Assembly: GCF_001428545.1 (NCBI RefSeq)
Contig: NZ_LMHZ01000003.1
Span: 62,001-126,000 of the forward strand
Source of the DNA: Noviherbaspirillum sp. Root189
GTDB taxonomy: Bacteria; Pseudomonadota; Gammaproteobacteria; Burkholderiales; Burkholderiaceae_D
Reading direction: 5' to 3'
DNA: 64,000 nucleotides
Shown one piece after another: positions 25,460 to 33,919 of the stretch. Below the pieces are notes generated by a model. The model saw only the letters and a list, made by a program, of their open reading frames with translations. It had not been told where the DNA came from and searched no databases. The position numbers were made by a program, and so were the translations under genes. Position 1 is the first letter of the stretch. Each line of letters opens with the position of its first letter.

Positions 25460-26509
25460 TCAGGCGGTGTTCACGCCGGGGGTTGGTTCCTTGACGCAAG
25501 GATTGCGCTGCATGCCGAGACCGGTGATGGAACCTTCCATCACATCGCCCTCCTGTAGGAAGCGTTTGTAGTGGGTGCCGTTGCCGGCGGGAGACCCGGT
25601 ACAGATGACGTCACCCGGCCACAGTTGTACCCGACTGGAGATGTATTCGATCTGGCGTGCGATATCGAAGATCATGTCCGAGGTGCTCTCGTCCTGCATG
25701 GTTTTGCCGTTGAGCTTGAGCGTTATGCGCAAATCCTGCGGTTTCGGTACGAAGGCTGCCGGTACGAGATACGGACCGAATGGAAGAAAGGTCGGCGAGT
25801 TTTTGGAAGATATCCAGTCGGTCCCCATCGCCTTGTTGTCCTTGGTGCACCAGATCAGATCACGGCTCGTAATGTCGTTGGCGATCGAGTAGCCTGCAAT
25901 GTAGCTCAGCGCATCCTCGCGCCGAACATGGCGAGCCGGTTTGCCGATGATGACAGCAAGTTCGAGTTCCCAGTCCGGCTTGTGTGAAATTGCGGGCAGG
26001 ATCACCGGGTCGAACGGGCCGGTCACTGCTGACGGCACTTTGCTGAAGACATAGGGGAAGCCTGTTCTGGAACGCTCGGTCATGAGGTTTTCCGCAAAGG
26101 TCCGCAACTCCTCGGGTGTCATTTTTTCGGTGCCCGGCGTGGCTCCCGCACCCAGGTCAACAATGAGATCGACCACGTGCTTGAAGTAGTTCGCCCCGGT
26201 GCAGAAAATCTGGCGCGGCAAATCCACGGGAGCGTGCACGTGCAATGCATCGACAGGCGCCCAGGCCGGATCATTCGCATCCACTAACGTAACGGCTTTG
26301 GCGAGGGAACTGAAATTGCTCTCCCAATTTTGCAGCAGCGCCAGTACTGAGCCAGTCCCGGTCACCGGTAATCCCTGCGCATCTGCGACTTTCTTGACGG
26401 CGTCGAGCGCAATGACTCGATTGCCCGCAACGAGGCCCGCGAAGGGCGGACAGCCGGCGATCGAGAAGGTCCCGAGATTAAAAGCCGGTGTAGATAATGG
26501 AACAGACAT
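25460..26509 (-). CDS. fumarylacetoacetate hydrolase family protein (second copy)
   Basis: 349-residue FAH-family enzyme with the same two-part layout as the 14.3 kb gene: N-terminal FSIAGCPPFAGLVAGN, C-terminal FAH domain with DWELELAVIIG and SIANDITSRD as metal-site segments. The ending, GDVICTGSPAGNGTHYKRFL, is typical. ATG 26509 has GTGGAGACC upstream. It is fourth in the minus-strand operon, after the APH-type kinase (71-base gap) and before the FAD monooxygenase. It likely hydrolyses the VOC2 ring-cleavage product to a keto acid and a second acid. If that keto acid carries an extra hydroxyl, it would feed the enzymes encoded upstream (inference). Confidence 0.9.
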   Translation of the reverse strand: MSVPLSTPAFNLGTFSIAGCPPFAGLVAGNRVIALDAVKKVADAQGLPVTGTGSVLALLQNWESNFSSLAKAVTLVDANDPAWAPVDALHVHAPVDLPRQIFCTGANYFKHVVDLIVDLGAGATPGTEKMTPEELRTFAENLMTERSRTGFPYVFSKVPSAVTGPFDPVILPAISHKPDWELELAVIIGKPARHVRREDALSYIAGYSIANDITSRDLIWCTKDNKAMGTDWISSKNSPTFLPFGPYLVPAAFVPKPQDLRITLKLNGKTMQDESTSDMIFDIARQIEYISSRVQLWPGDVICTGSPAGNGTHYKRFLQEGDVMEGSITGLGMQRNPCVKEPTPGVNTA

Positions 26510-26580
26510 GTGGTCTCCACTTCAAGGTATGGGAAAGTCAGTTGGACGTCAGTTGGACGTCGGTTAGCGGGGTAGCGCCG

Positions 26581-27642
26581 TCACCGGCCATGGAATTGCC
26601 GGTCCAGGGCAAGCTGCAGCTGCCTGCCGATCTCGTGCAGGTGAGTGACCGGCCTTTCGATCAGAGGTATGGCGACCCGCCGGACCAGATCCTTCTGCGC
26701 GGCCCCGGTCAGGTATTCCACCGGGGATTTGCCGTCGACCCGTGCAAGGAACAACATGGGCAGCAAGCGCGCACTGCGTCCTTCCAATCCATTTTCACCG
26801 CTGCGCGGCTCCCACCGCGCAAGGTCAAAATAGGCCTCGCTCAGTCGCGCAAAGCTGGCAAGCAGACTGAAACGCTGATCCGGCCTGGCAATGCATTTGA
26901 GCATCAGGTGGTTGAGGCAAAACGCAAGGTCGAATGCCGGGTCGCCAAACCAGGCGCACTCGGCGTCCAGGAACACCGGTCCGCGCGGGCCGACCAGAAT
27001 GTTTTTAGGGCTGACGTCGCCATGTACCAGAGCGATGCGCGCAGCGGTAAGCGAGTGGACCATCTCCCGGATAGGTTGCGCGAGCGCAGGATGACGCTCG
27101 GCGGTGGCGAGCAGGTAGGGATCGAGGCGCAACGCGTGAAAATTGCTGGTGGTGGCAAACTCGCTTTCCAGCTGCTGATCGTAGGCGCTGGCGTTATGAA
27201 GACGGCCGAGCAGGGCGCCGACCGCAGCGGCCGTGTCAATATCGACATGGCCATCGAGCAGTTGCGCCTTCCAGACCGGATGCGCCGCCGGATCGAGGAA
27301 TTCCATCGCAAACAGTCCAGCCGCCGGATCGTGCGCGAGCGGTCGCGGGACGGCGTGAGGCTCTTGTTGCGACGCAAACTCGATCCAGGCCCATTCATAA
27401 GCATTGCGCGACGTCGGCGCCTTCCACTCCGCGGCAACCTTCAATTGCGCCAGGGCGCGTTTGACGCACAGCGTGCGTCCGGGCAGGTCGACGCGCCAGA
27501 TGTCGGAGGAGACGCCGCCGGTCAACGGATGCCAGCTTGCCGCTTCACCGTCGGTCGCCAGGCCGGCACGGACCAGAAATTGCGTCAGCGCCGGATCCGC
27601 GGTGTCGGTTTTCAGCGTGGGTTGTTGTTGCATGGAGCCCAT
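26581..27642 (-). CDS. APH/choline-kinase-like phosphotransferase
   Basis: 353-residue small-molecule kinase of the aminoglycoside-phosphotransferase fold. The nucleotide lobe has VCVKRALA-like lysine (about residue 60, CVKRAL). The catalytic loop is HGDVSPKNILV and the metal site is FLDAECAWFGDPAFDLA. ATG 27642 follows GAGGACGG, nine bases after the enolase stop. Substrates in this family include aminoglycosides, choline, homoserine, methylthioribose and other hydroxyl compounds, so it cannot be named. Its place between enolase and FAH makes a carboxylic-acid hydroxyl such as glycerate a reasonable guess (inference). An antibiotic-resistance role is unlikely from context. Confidence 0.85.
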   Translation of the reverse strand: MGSMQQQPTLKTDTADPALTQFLVRAGLATDGEAASWHPLTGGVSSDIWRVDLPGRTLCVKRALAQLKVAAEWKAPTSRNAYEWAWIEFASQQEPHAVPRPLAHDPAAGLFAMEFLDPAAHPVWKAQLLDGHVDIDTAAAVGALLGRLHNASAYDQQLESEFATTSNFHALRLDPYLLATAERHPALAQPIREMVHSLTAARIALVHGDVSPKNILVGPRGPVFLDAECAWFGDPAFDLAFCLNHLMLKCIARPDQRFSLLASFARLSEAYFDLARWEPRSGENGLEGRSARLLPMLFLARVDGKSPVEYLTGAAQKDLVRRVAIPLIERPVTHLHEIGRQLQLALDRQFHGR

Positions 27643-27651
27643 GGACCGTCC

Positions 27652-28947
27652 TCAGTTCTTCAGTGTAATGGCCGACATGCCGGCGAATTCGGCGCGGCTT
27701 TGCTCTTCGATGCGCAGCAACTGGTTGTATTTCGAAAGGCGGTCCGAGCAGCGCACGGAACCGATCTTGATCTGCCCGGCCGCGGAGCCGACGGCAAGGT
27801 CGGCGATAAAGCTGTCTTCTGTTTCGCCGGAGCGCGCCGATACCACAGGCGCATAGGCTGCCGCGCGCGATGCCGCGATGACGGCAAGAGTGCCTGACAG
27901 GCTGCCGTTCTGGTTAACCTTCACCAGCACGCCATTGGCGATGCCGGCTTCAATGCCGCGGCGTACGCGCCCCAGGTTGGTGGTGAACAGATCATCGCCG
28001 ATGAGCCTGACCTTGCCGCCGAGTCGGGCGCTAAGCTTTTCCCAGCCGGCCCAGTCTTCCTCATCGAGACCATCCTCGATCGATATGATCGGGAATTCGC
28101 TTACCCAGGCTTCCAGCATGGCGATCATGTCCTCGCTGGTGACGTTGCGTCCTTCGCGTGCGAGCCGGTAAGTGCCGTTGGGTCCCTTGAGCGAGCTTGC
28201 GGCCACGTCAATCGCGATAACGATGTCCTTGCCCGGTTGCAGACCCGCATGTTCGGTGGCTTCCACCATCAGCTGCAGTGCTTCACGGCCGGTCTCGAAG
28301 CCCGGGCTCAGTCCGCCTTCGTCGGCCAGCAGGGTGGAGAGGCCGCGGCGCTGCATGACTTCGGTGGCGGCGGAACGCACGCGGGAAATGAGATGGATCG
28401 CTTCATTGATGGATTGCGCGCTGGCGGGGATCGCAAGAAAATCTTGCACATCCATGCCGCGTCCGGCATGCAGGCCACCGCTGAGAATGTTCACCATCGG
28501 CATGGGCATGGTCAGGCGCGCGGTATCTGAAAGTTCGGCGATGCGCTGGTAGAGCGGCTGGCGCGCGCTGGCGGCGGCGGCGCGGCAGATCGCAAGCGAG
28601 GAACCAAGGATCGCATTGGCGCCCAGCCGCTTGAGCTGAGGCGTTCCGTCCAGCTCCAGCAACGTGGCGTCGATCGCATTCTGCTGCATGGCGTCGCTGC
28701 CGCGCAGCCGTGCGGCGATCTCATCATTGACATGGGCAACCGCCTGCAGCACGCCGCGCCCTTCGTAACGCGACTTGTCGCCGTCACGCAGTTCATGCGC
28801 CTCGGCGGCGCCGGTGGAAGCGCCGGAAGGAACGGAGGCACGTCCTTCCGTGCCGTCCTCCAGTTCCACATCGACTTCTACGGTCGGTCGGCCCCGCGAG
28901 TCGAGAATCTGGCGCGCGCGGAGTGTACGGATGCTGGTCTTGCTCAT
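27652..28947 (-). CDS. divergent enolase
   Basis: 431 residues, alignable over its length with glycolytic enolase (2-phosphoglycerate to phosphoenolpyruvate). Kept residues are the SGAS loop (41-44), His160, general base/acid Glu210 and Lys343, metal ligands Asp247, Glu291 and Asp318, Arg372, Ser373 and Lys394. Changed ones are Ala371, where yeast has His373 (SARSGETED instead of SHRSGETED), Asp169 for yeast Glu168, and the loop GLHAGRGMD for GSHADNNVD. ATG 28947 is chosen because AAGGAA precedes it. The gene is co-transcribed with a hydroxyacid dehydrogenase (27-base gap) and the APH kinase (9 bases), a setting unlike housekeeping eno. It may take a modified substrate. Confidence 0.88.
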   Translation of the reverse strand: MSKTSIRTLRARQILDSRGRPTVEVDVELEDGTEGRASVPSGASTGAAEAHELRDGDKSRYEGRGVLQAVAHVNDEIAARLRGSDAMQQNAIDATLLELDGTPQLKRLGANAILGSSLAICRAAAASARQPLYQRIAELSDTARLTMPMPMVNILSGGLHAGRGMDVQDFLAIPASAQSINEAIHLISRVRSAATEVMQRRGLSTLLADEGGLSPGFETGREALQLMVEATEHAGLQPGKDIVIAIDVAASSLKGPNGTYRLAREGRNVTSEDMIAMLEAWVSEFPIISIEDGLDEEDWAGWEKLSARLGGKVRLIGDDLFTTNLGRVRRGIEAGIANGVLVKVNQNGSLSGTLAVIAASRAAAYAPVVSARSGETEDSFIADLAVGSAAGQIKIGSVRCSDRLSKYNQLLRIEEQSRAEFAGMSAITLKN

Positions 28948-28974
28948 GAAATTCCTTATCAAGGTTGTAGCGTT

Positions 28975-29952
28975 TTAGGCCGGTACCGTCGGCTTGTTGC
29001 ACGGAAAATGCGCGTTTTCGCCGCGTAGCACACGCACGACTTCTTCGCAGGCGCGGCGCCGCAGTTCGATGAGGGAAACATCGGATGAAAACGCGACATG
29101 GGGAGTAATGATGGCGCCGGGCTGGTCAGCCAGCGCCGCCGGGACATCGGGTTCGCTCTCCAGTACATCCAGGCCTGCACCGCTCAGCTGGCCCGATTGA
29201 AGAGCGGCGATCACCGCGTCGGTGTCGACGATGCCGCCCCGGCTGACATTGACGAGCATGGCGCCCTGTTTCATGCGCGCGATGCGTTCGCGATTGATCA
29301 GGTGCCTGGTCGAAGGCACGAGTGGTGCGTGCACGATGACCGCATCGCTTTGCGCCAGCAAGGTATCGAGGTCGGTGAAGGTAATGCCGTCTTCTGCCTG
29401 TGGATGAGGATCGCTGACGAGCAGGCGCACGCCGAAGGCCTTCAGCTTTGCGGCGGTACGGCGGCCGATGCGGCCATAGCCGATAATGCCGCAGGTCAGG
29501 GCGGACAGCCTGCGCAGTTGTGCGCTGGCCGGGTTCCAGTTGCCGGACCGCACGTCGCGGTCAAAGGAAACGATGCCGCGTGTCCAGGCCAGCAGCATCC
29601 CCATGACATGGTCGGAAACCTCTTCCACGCAATAATCCGGAACGTTCGTTACCAGCACGCCCCGTTCAGTGGCGCTGGCGACGGCGATGTTGTCGAGGCC
29701 GACGCCCATTCGCGCAACAATCTTCAATCCGGGGCTGGAAGCAATTGCCGCCGATGACACTTGCGCCCAGCAAGTCATGATTGCGGCCGGCTGATGTTCC
29801 CGGGCGAGGGCTTCAATGGTTTCCGCAGAGGCGGGACTTGACGGGCCGGCCACCAGTCTGAAGCCGGCGGCGGCAATAATGCCGCGTTCCAGTTCGATGT
29901 CGGGCCAGGCGAAGTCGGTGAGCAGTACGGTGTCCTGCCGGAATTGGGTCAT
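28975..29952 (-). CDS. D-2-hydroxyacid dehydrogenase (hydroxypyruvate/phosphoglycerate dehydrogenase-like)
   Basis: NAD(P)-dependent dehydrogenase of 325 residues, of the SerA/CtBP/GyaR superfamily. The Rossmann motif is GIIGYGRIGRRTA (about 150). The catalytic trio is Arg in VNVSRGG, Glu in LDVLESEPD and His in ITPHVAFSS. There is no ACT domain, so regulation by serine as in SerA is unlikely. ATG 29952 is preferred (GGAGACCCTC upstream) over 29964. First gene of the minus-strand operon. A fitting role is reduction of hydroxypyruvate or a similar 2-keto acid to a D-2-hydroxy acid for the kinase (inference). No recognisable operator was found upstream. Confidence 0.88.
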   Translation of the reverse strand: MTQFRQDTVLLTDFAWPDIELERGIIAAAGFRLVAGPSSPASAETIEALAREHQPAAIMTCWAQVSSAAIASSPGLKIVARMGVGLDNIAVASATERGVLVTNVPDYCVEEVSDHVMGMLLAWTRGIVSFDRDVRSGNWNPASAQLRRLSALTCGIIGYGRIGRRTAAKLKAFGVRLLVSDPHPQAEDGITFTDLDTLLAQSDAVIVHAPLVPSTRHLINRERIARMKQGAMLVNVSRGGIVDTDAVIAALQSGQLSGAGLDVLESEPDVPAALADQPGAIITPHVAFSSDVSLIELRRRACEEVVRVLRGENAHFPCNKPTVPA

Positions 29953-30251
29953 GAGGGTCTCCATATTGTTCGATCAACGTCCGACACCCCGGGCGCCGGT
30001 CATTGCTTGAGCATGGAGCGAGTATATTTTTCTGCCGTGCGATTGAAGAGTGAATTTTTCAGAAAGGGCCAAGTGCAAAAATTGATAGCAGGCCACCTGC
30101 CGGCATCAATCATCCGTATCAACCCCCGTATCCATCGCTTGTGCAAGCCCGGATCATCGGCTGGCGGCCCGCTTCCTTCTACCTGATCGCGCAAGGCGGG
30201 GAGGAATGAATAATTCCGATAGCCGGTATCGGCGGCGCCGAATGGTCGGAT

Positions 30252-31235
30252 TCAGCGGCGCTGCGTACGGCCGCGCTTGCGGAATTCGCTCGGGGTTGTC
30301 CCGGTTTTCTTCAGAAATGCCTTCCTGAAAGCGCTTTCCGATTGATACCCGACGCTGGCCAGGATTTCACCGATTGACCGGTCGCTGTTTGCCAGTGCGT
30401 CCCGCGCCATTGTTACCCGCCATTCAGTGAGATAGTCGATGGGAGACTGTCCGGCACATTCATTGAATCGCTGAGCGAAGGCGGAACGCGACATGCCTGA
30501 CTGCTCAGCCAGTCCCTCGACCGTCCAGGCATGCTGGGGGCGCTGATGAATCGCCTGCAAGGCTTTGCGGATCTGCGGGTCGAACAGTGCGCGCAGCCAG
30601 CCTGGGGCATGCTGGCGTTCCTGAATGATGTATTCGCGCAGAAAGGAGATGAACAGGAGTTCGGCGAGTTCGTTGGCCAACGCCATGTAGCCCGGAGTGC
30701 TGCTCGCTTCTTCCACGGTAAGGAAGTCCAGCGCGGTGCGGATGAAGGGAGTCGCGCCATGCTGGCCGCCGCGCAGCACCAGGGTTTGCGGCAGCGCGGC
30801 CATGAGCCCGAGATGGCGTTGTCCGCGGAAGCGGTAGGCCAGGGCGAGCGCACGAGTGGTATCGCCGCCGGCGCCCAGGTGAACGTGAATGGGTTTGGAG
30901 GTTTTCGCCGAGGCGTCGAAGTTGGGTAACTGCTGCTGTTGCCAGATATCGCCGACCAAGGTGAGCTTCGCATCCGGCGACGATGCGATGGTGCTCGCAC
31001 CGCCGTGCGGCAGCAGCAGGGTATCTCCAGGCAGAAGCGTGACCGGGTCCTTGCCATTCTGCAAAGCGATCGCCCGGCCTTCAATAATGCAGTAGCAGTA
31101 CGCCGGTTCGAAGCGGTCGGCGTCCTTGATCTCCAGCCCCCAGGGCGCCCGCAGGTGAAAATTGACGAAAGCGGTCGCCTCCACCCTGATGGACAGCAGG
31201 ACATCACTGAGCAGATCCACGTCTTCGTTTTCCAT
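30252..31235 (-). CDS. AraC-family regulator with cupin-type sensor domain
   Basis: 327 residues: an N-terminal cupin-like ligand domain (about 1-185, with EPAYCYCIIEG and LPGDTLLLPHG) and two C-terminal helix-turn-helix motifs (about 220-320, LAEQSGMSRSAFAQRF and VGYQSESAFRKAFLK). It is encoded just downstream of vanA on the same strand and may control the vanA/vanB promoters, where direct repeats occur (32419-32441). AraC proteins usually bind direct repeats. A perfect 12-base hairpin sits between vanA and this start. It is related in layout to the AraC gene at 59.5 kb. Confidence 0.9.
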   Translation of the reverse strand: MENEDVDLLSDVLLSIRVEATAFVNFHLRAPWGLEIKDADRFEPAYCYCIIEGRAIALQNGKDPVTLLPGDTLLLPHGGASTIASSPDAKLTLVGDIWQQQQLPNFDASAKTSKPIHVHLGAGGDTTRALALAYRFRGQRHLGLMAALPQTLVLRGGQHGATPFIRTALDFLTVEEASSTPGYMALANELAELLFISFLREYIIQERQHAPGWLRALFDPQIRKALQAIHQRPQHAWTVEGLAEQSGMSRSAFAQRFNECAGQSPIDYLTEWRVTMARDALANSDRSIGEILASVGYQSESAFRKAFLKKTGTTPSEFRKRGRTQRR

Positions 31236-31246
31236 GAGATGGCAGT

Positions 31247-31279
31247 CTGACCGTTTCCTTTGAAGGCGGAAACGGTCAG
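31247..31279 (-). terminator. strong hairpin between vanA and araC-type gene
   Basis: CTGACCGTTTCC (31247-31258) pairs perfectly with 31268-31279 around a nine-base loop. There is no T-run, so it may act as an attenuator or translational control element: one arm ends 11 bases before the AraC-type start codon. Confidence 0.5.
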
Positions 31280-31286
31280 CTTACCA

Positions 31287-32339
31287 TCATGCAGCGACGG
31301 ACCCCGCGGCCTGTTCCTTATCGATCATTGCGGACAGCACGCGGCGTGTGCGGATGGCCGGGCCGTCTCCGGGCAGGAGTACCGGCTTGAGCGAAAACAG
31401 GTCGTTGGTGCCCATCAGCTCGGCGCAAGCGACAATCATCTTTTCGTCTTCGTTCTGGAAAACATCACTGATGCCGGCCTTGAGAATAGCATCGAGCTCC
31501 GCACTGTCACGCTTGGTGTCGCGCGCTTGCGCCCAGAAATAGTGGGTGCTGTTTTCCGTCTCCGGCGTCAACAGGTGAGCGGTCGGGATGGACGGCCCTG
31601 CACTGACGGGTCCGTTAGACGGGTACATGCCGACATCCAGCATCAGGTTCGACGGCGCATCCCAGCGCATGTGGGCGCGCATGTCGGCCACGGAAGGCGC
31701 CTCGCCATTCCAGAGCATCTGAAACAGCGGTGACATCGGCATGTTCTTGTTGGTATGCATGGAATACACGGTGTTGCCATCCTGTTTCAGCTCGCGGATT
31801 TCCTGGAAATCCGGCGGCAGCGGCCCGCTCCCCGTCAGGAAGGGATGAAGATAAGGCACATGGCTCAGGTCCATCAGGTTATCGGTTATCAATTCATAAT
31901 GGGCGCGGACCGGCAGATGACCGCGGATGACACGCCAGCCATCCTGACTGGCGATTTCATGCACGTCGGGAATGGCGTCCGGGTTGGCCAGGCTGCTCTC
32001 ACCCATCCAGATCCAGAGCACGTCGTAGCGCTCTACCATCGGGTACGCAGGCACGCGGGCGGCCTTGGGGATGGCGCCGTCGCCATGCGGATTATGGCTG
32101 CACGCACCGGTCTGATCGAAGCGGAGCCCATGATAGGGACATTCGATACAGCCATCCTTGACCTTGCCCATCGCCAGCGGCGCGAAGCGGTGCGGGCAGC
32201 GGCCGCCGATCGCCACCGCCGCGCCGTCTTCCTTGCGGTACATGACCACGGGTTCGCCGAGGAAAGTGCGGCCGATCGGCTTGTCGGAAAGTTCGTCGGT
32301 CCAGCCGGCGCAATACCATGCGTTTCTCAGAAATGCCAT
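31287..32339 (-). CDS. vanA: vanillate O-demethylase-type oxygenase subunit
   Basis: 350-residue Rieske oxygenase. Cluster ligands are C48-P-H50 and C67-P-Y-H70; the mononuclear iron motif is DNLMDLSHVPYLHP. The start MAFLRNAWYCAG is the standard VanA N-terminus, and ATG 32339 has CAAGGAGACGAC upstream; the frame is open much further 5' but that part is antisense to vanB. The reaction is removal of a methyl group from a methoxylated aromatic as formaldehyde. Divergent from vanB rather than in the usual vanAB operon. Symbol given from overall VanA resemblance; the true substrate may be another methoxy-aromatic. Confidence 0.85.
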   Translation of the reverse strand: MAFLRNAWYCAGWTDELSDKPIGRTFLGEPVVMYRKEDGAAVAIGGRCPHRFAPLAMGKVKDGCIECPYHGLRFDQTGACSHNPHGDGAIPKAARVPAYPMVERYDVLWIWMGESSLANPDAIPDVHEIASQDGWRVIRGHLPVRAHYELITDNLMDLSHVPYLHPFLTGSGPLPPDFQEIRELKQDGNTVYSMHTNKNMPMSPLFQMLWNGEAPSVADMRAHMRWDAPSNLMLDVGMYPSNGPVSAGPSIPTAHLLTPETENSTHYFWAQARDTKRDSAELDAILKAGISDVFQNEDEKMIVACAELMGTNDLFSLKPVLLPGDGPAIRTRRVLSAMIDKEQAAGSVAA

Positions 32340-32708
32340 GTCGTCTCCTTGAGTTGAATTTGATCTGCAGGGACCGAGCGGCAGGCCGTCCCGGTATTTC
32401 TTGGTTCTTGTCGACCTTATAGCTTTAGTCATAGCTTTAGTTTTAAAGCGGTCGGAAATGCAGAAGACTATATAGGCGAGATTCTGGATAAACAAGTCGT
32501 TATGGTCCAATAAACCGATGCAATCGTCCAGGAATGTTGCGCGAGCAGTCGCTGCATTCTCACCACGCCCGACGTTTATCCATTGGCCTCGCAAATAGAT
32601 GGCATTGCGAAAATCGGCTTTACGGCATTGCCCGTTTTTCTCTATTCTGCGATTGCCTGGTGCAATAAGCCACGTGGAATGCAATAAAAAAGGAAAGAAG
32701 GAGGCCTG
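32340..32708. other. vanA/vanB divergent promoter region
   Basis: 369 bases, AT-richer than the flanking genes. It holds a tandem 12-base repeat and an inverted repeat (32419-32448) and long A/T tracts near 32640-32700. No gene. Confidence 0.6.
32419..32448. promoter_or_regulatory. tandem ATAGCTTTAGT repeats plus GCTTTA-N4-TAAAGC dyad
   Basis: ATAGCTTTAGT occurs at 32419-32429 and 32431-32441, one and a bit helical turns apart. The second copy also forms a dyad with TAAAGC (32433-32448). This is a candidate AraC operator between vanA and vanB. A similar dyad is at 59410-59427 beside the other AraC gene. Confidence 0.5.
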
Positions 32709-33665
32709 ATGAGTACTATGGAAGTGCGAGTGATTCGCAAGCGCGTCGAAGCTGAAGACATCGCCAGTTTTGAACTGTCCAGCCTGGACGGCTCGCCGCT
32801 GCCGGCGTTCAGCGCGGGCTCGCATATCGATGTCCATGCGCCAGGCGGCGTGATTCGGCAATACTCGTTGTGCAACGATCCCGGCGAGACCCATCGCTAC
32901 CTGATCGCGGTGCTGCGTGATCCGGCGTCGCGCGGCGGATCGGTGGCCATGCACGACAGCGTACAGGAGGGCGACGTCATCCAGATCAGCGCTCCAAGAA
33001 ATCATTTTTCCCTGGTGCCGGCGCAACGCAGCCTGCTGCTGGCCGGCGGCATTGGCGTCACGCCCATTCTGTGCATGGCCGAACGCCTGGCAAAGACCGG
33101 GGCTGATTTCGAGATGCATTACTGTACGCGTTCGCCGGAGCGTACCGCGTTCATCGACCGCATCCGCAAATGCGGCTTCGCCGGCGCGGTGCAGTTCCAC
33201 CATGACAGCGGTCCGGCCGAGCAGAAGCTGGACATGGCGCAATTGCTCCGTCAATGCGGTCCCGAAACGCATTTGTACGTCTGCGGACCCGGAGGATTCA
33301 TCGAGCATGTGACCAAGACCGCTGAAGCACAAGGCTGGGGAAAGGACCGCATCCACTTCGAATATTTCGCCGCCGCGCCGGTGGACACCAGCGGCGATCA
33401 GGCGTTTGAAGTCACGATCGCCAGCACCGGCAGGACCATCCTCATTCCGTCTGACAAGAGCGTGGCGCAGGTTCTGGAAGACGAAGGGATGAGCATTCCC
33501 GTGTCCTGTGAGCAGGGCGTTTGCGGCACCTGCATTACCCGCGTGCTCGGCGGCGTGCCCGATCACCGCGACATGTACTTTACCGATGATGAGAAGGCGA
33601 AGAACGACCAGTTCACGCCATGCTGTTCGCGAGCCAGAAGCGGGCCGTTGGTTCTTGACCTTTAA
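32709..33665 (+). CDS. vanB: vanillate O-demethylase-type reductase
   Basis: 318-residue phthalate-dioxygenase-reductase family protein passing electrons from NAD(P)H to a Rieske oxygenase. An FMN domain comes first (RQYSLCND, about 54), then an NAD domain (LLAGGIGVTPI, about 110), then a C-terminal plant-type [2Fe-2S] domain (CEQGVCGTC plus a later Cys near 302). ATG 32709 has AAGAAGGAGG upstream. It is the only intact oxygenase reductase in the window and so may serve VanA and the four other Rieske oxygenases. The ABC importer follows at 33.9 kb. Confidence 0.92.
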   Translation: MSTMEVRVIRKRVEAEDIASFELSSLDGSPLPAFSAGSHIDVHAPGGVIRQYSLCNDPGETHRYLIAVLRDPASRGGSVAMHDSVQEGDVIQISAPRNHFSLVPAQRSLLLAGGIGVTPILCMAERLAKTGADFEMHYCTRSPERTAFIDRIRKCGFAGAVQFHHDSGPAEQKLDMAQLLRQCGPETHLYVCGPGGFIEHVTKTAEAQGWGKDRIHFEYFAAAPVDTSGDQAFEVTIASTGRTILIPSDKSVAQVLEDEGMSIPVSCEQGVCGTCITRVLGGVPDHRDMYFTDDEKAKNDQFTPCCSRARSGPLVLDL

Positions 33666-33726
33666 GCACGGCAAGCAGAGTGCAGCGCGCGATACCCGGC
33701 AGCGGGTTCGCGCTTAATGGCGATGT

Positions 33727-33741
33727 ATCGGGCCGAACGAT
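33727..33741. promoter_or_regulatory. nod-box-like ATC-N9-GAT motif
   Basis: ATC 33727-33729 and GAT 33739-33741 with nine bases between, 179 bases upstream of the ABC importer genes. Only one half extends to TATC; moderate. Confidence 0.3.
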
Positions 33742-33796
33742 GCCGGGTATCCATAAAAACATTGGCTTTCGAGTGACGCTAGTACAGCCGGTCAAC

Positions 33797-33808
33797 CTGA
33801 TATATCAG
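33797..33808. promoter_or_regulatory. palindrome CTGATATATCAG upstream of ABC importer
   Basis: A perfect 12-base palindrome about 110 bases before the substrate-binding protein gene. Its right half, TATCAGT, is identical to that of the operator at 44294-44311. It may be a site for a GntR regulator of this region. Confidence 0.45.
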
Positions 33809-33919
33809 TAACATGGCCATGCTTTGAATTGGTTCGTCGATTGCGCTCCATCGCTACGTACCGACACTTCCCGCGATGAAAAGGCGGCTTATCTTTCCCA
33901 TCCATGAACCTCATCCGAT

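Noticed and set aside
26581-27642. Aminoglycoside resistance gene
   Set aside because: The APH fold is shared by many metabolic kinases; operon context with enolase and FAH hydrolase argues for a metabolic substrate.
31287-33674. A single 795-codon minus-strand frame covering vanA and the region opposite vanB
   Set aside because: The part before ATG 32339 has no domain sense and is antisense to vanB. VanA proteins start at MAFLRNAWYCAG, where a strong ribosome site exists.
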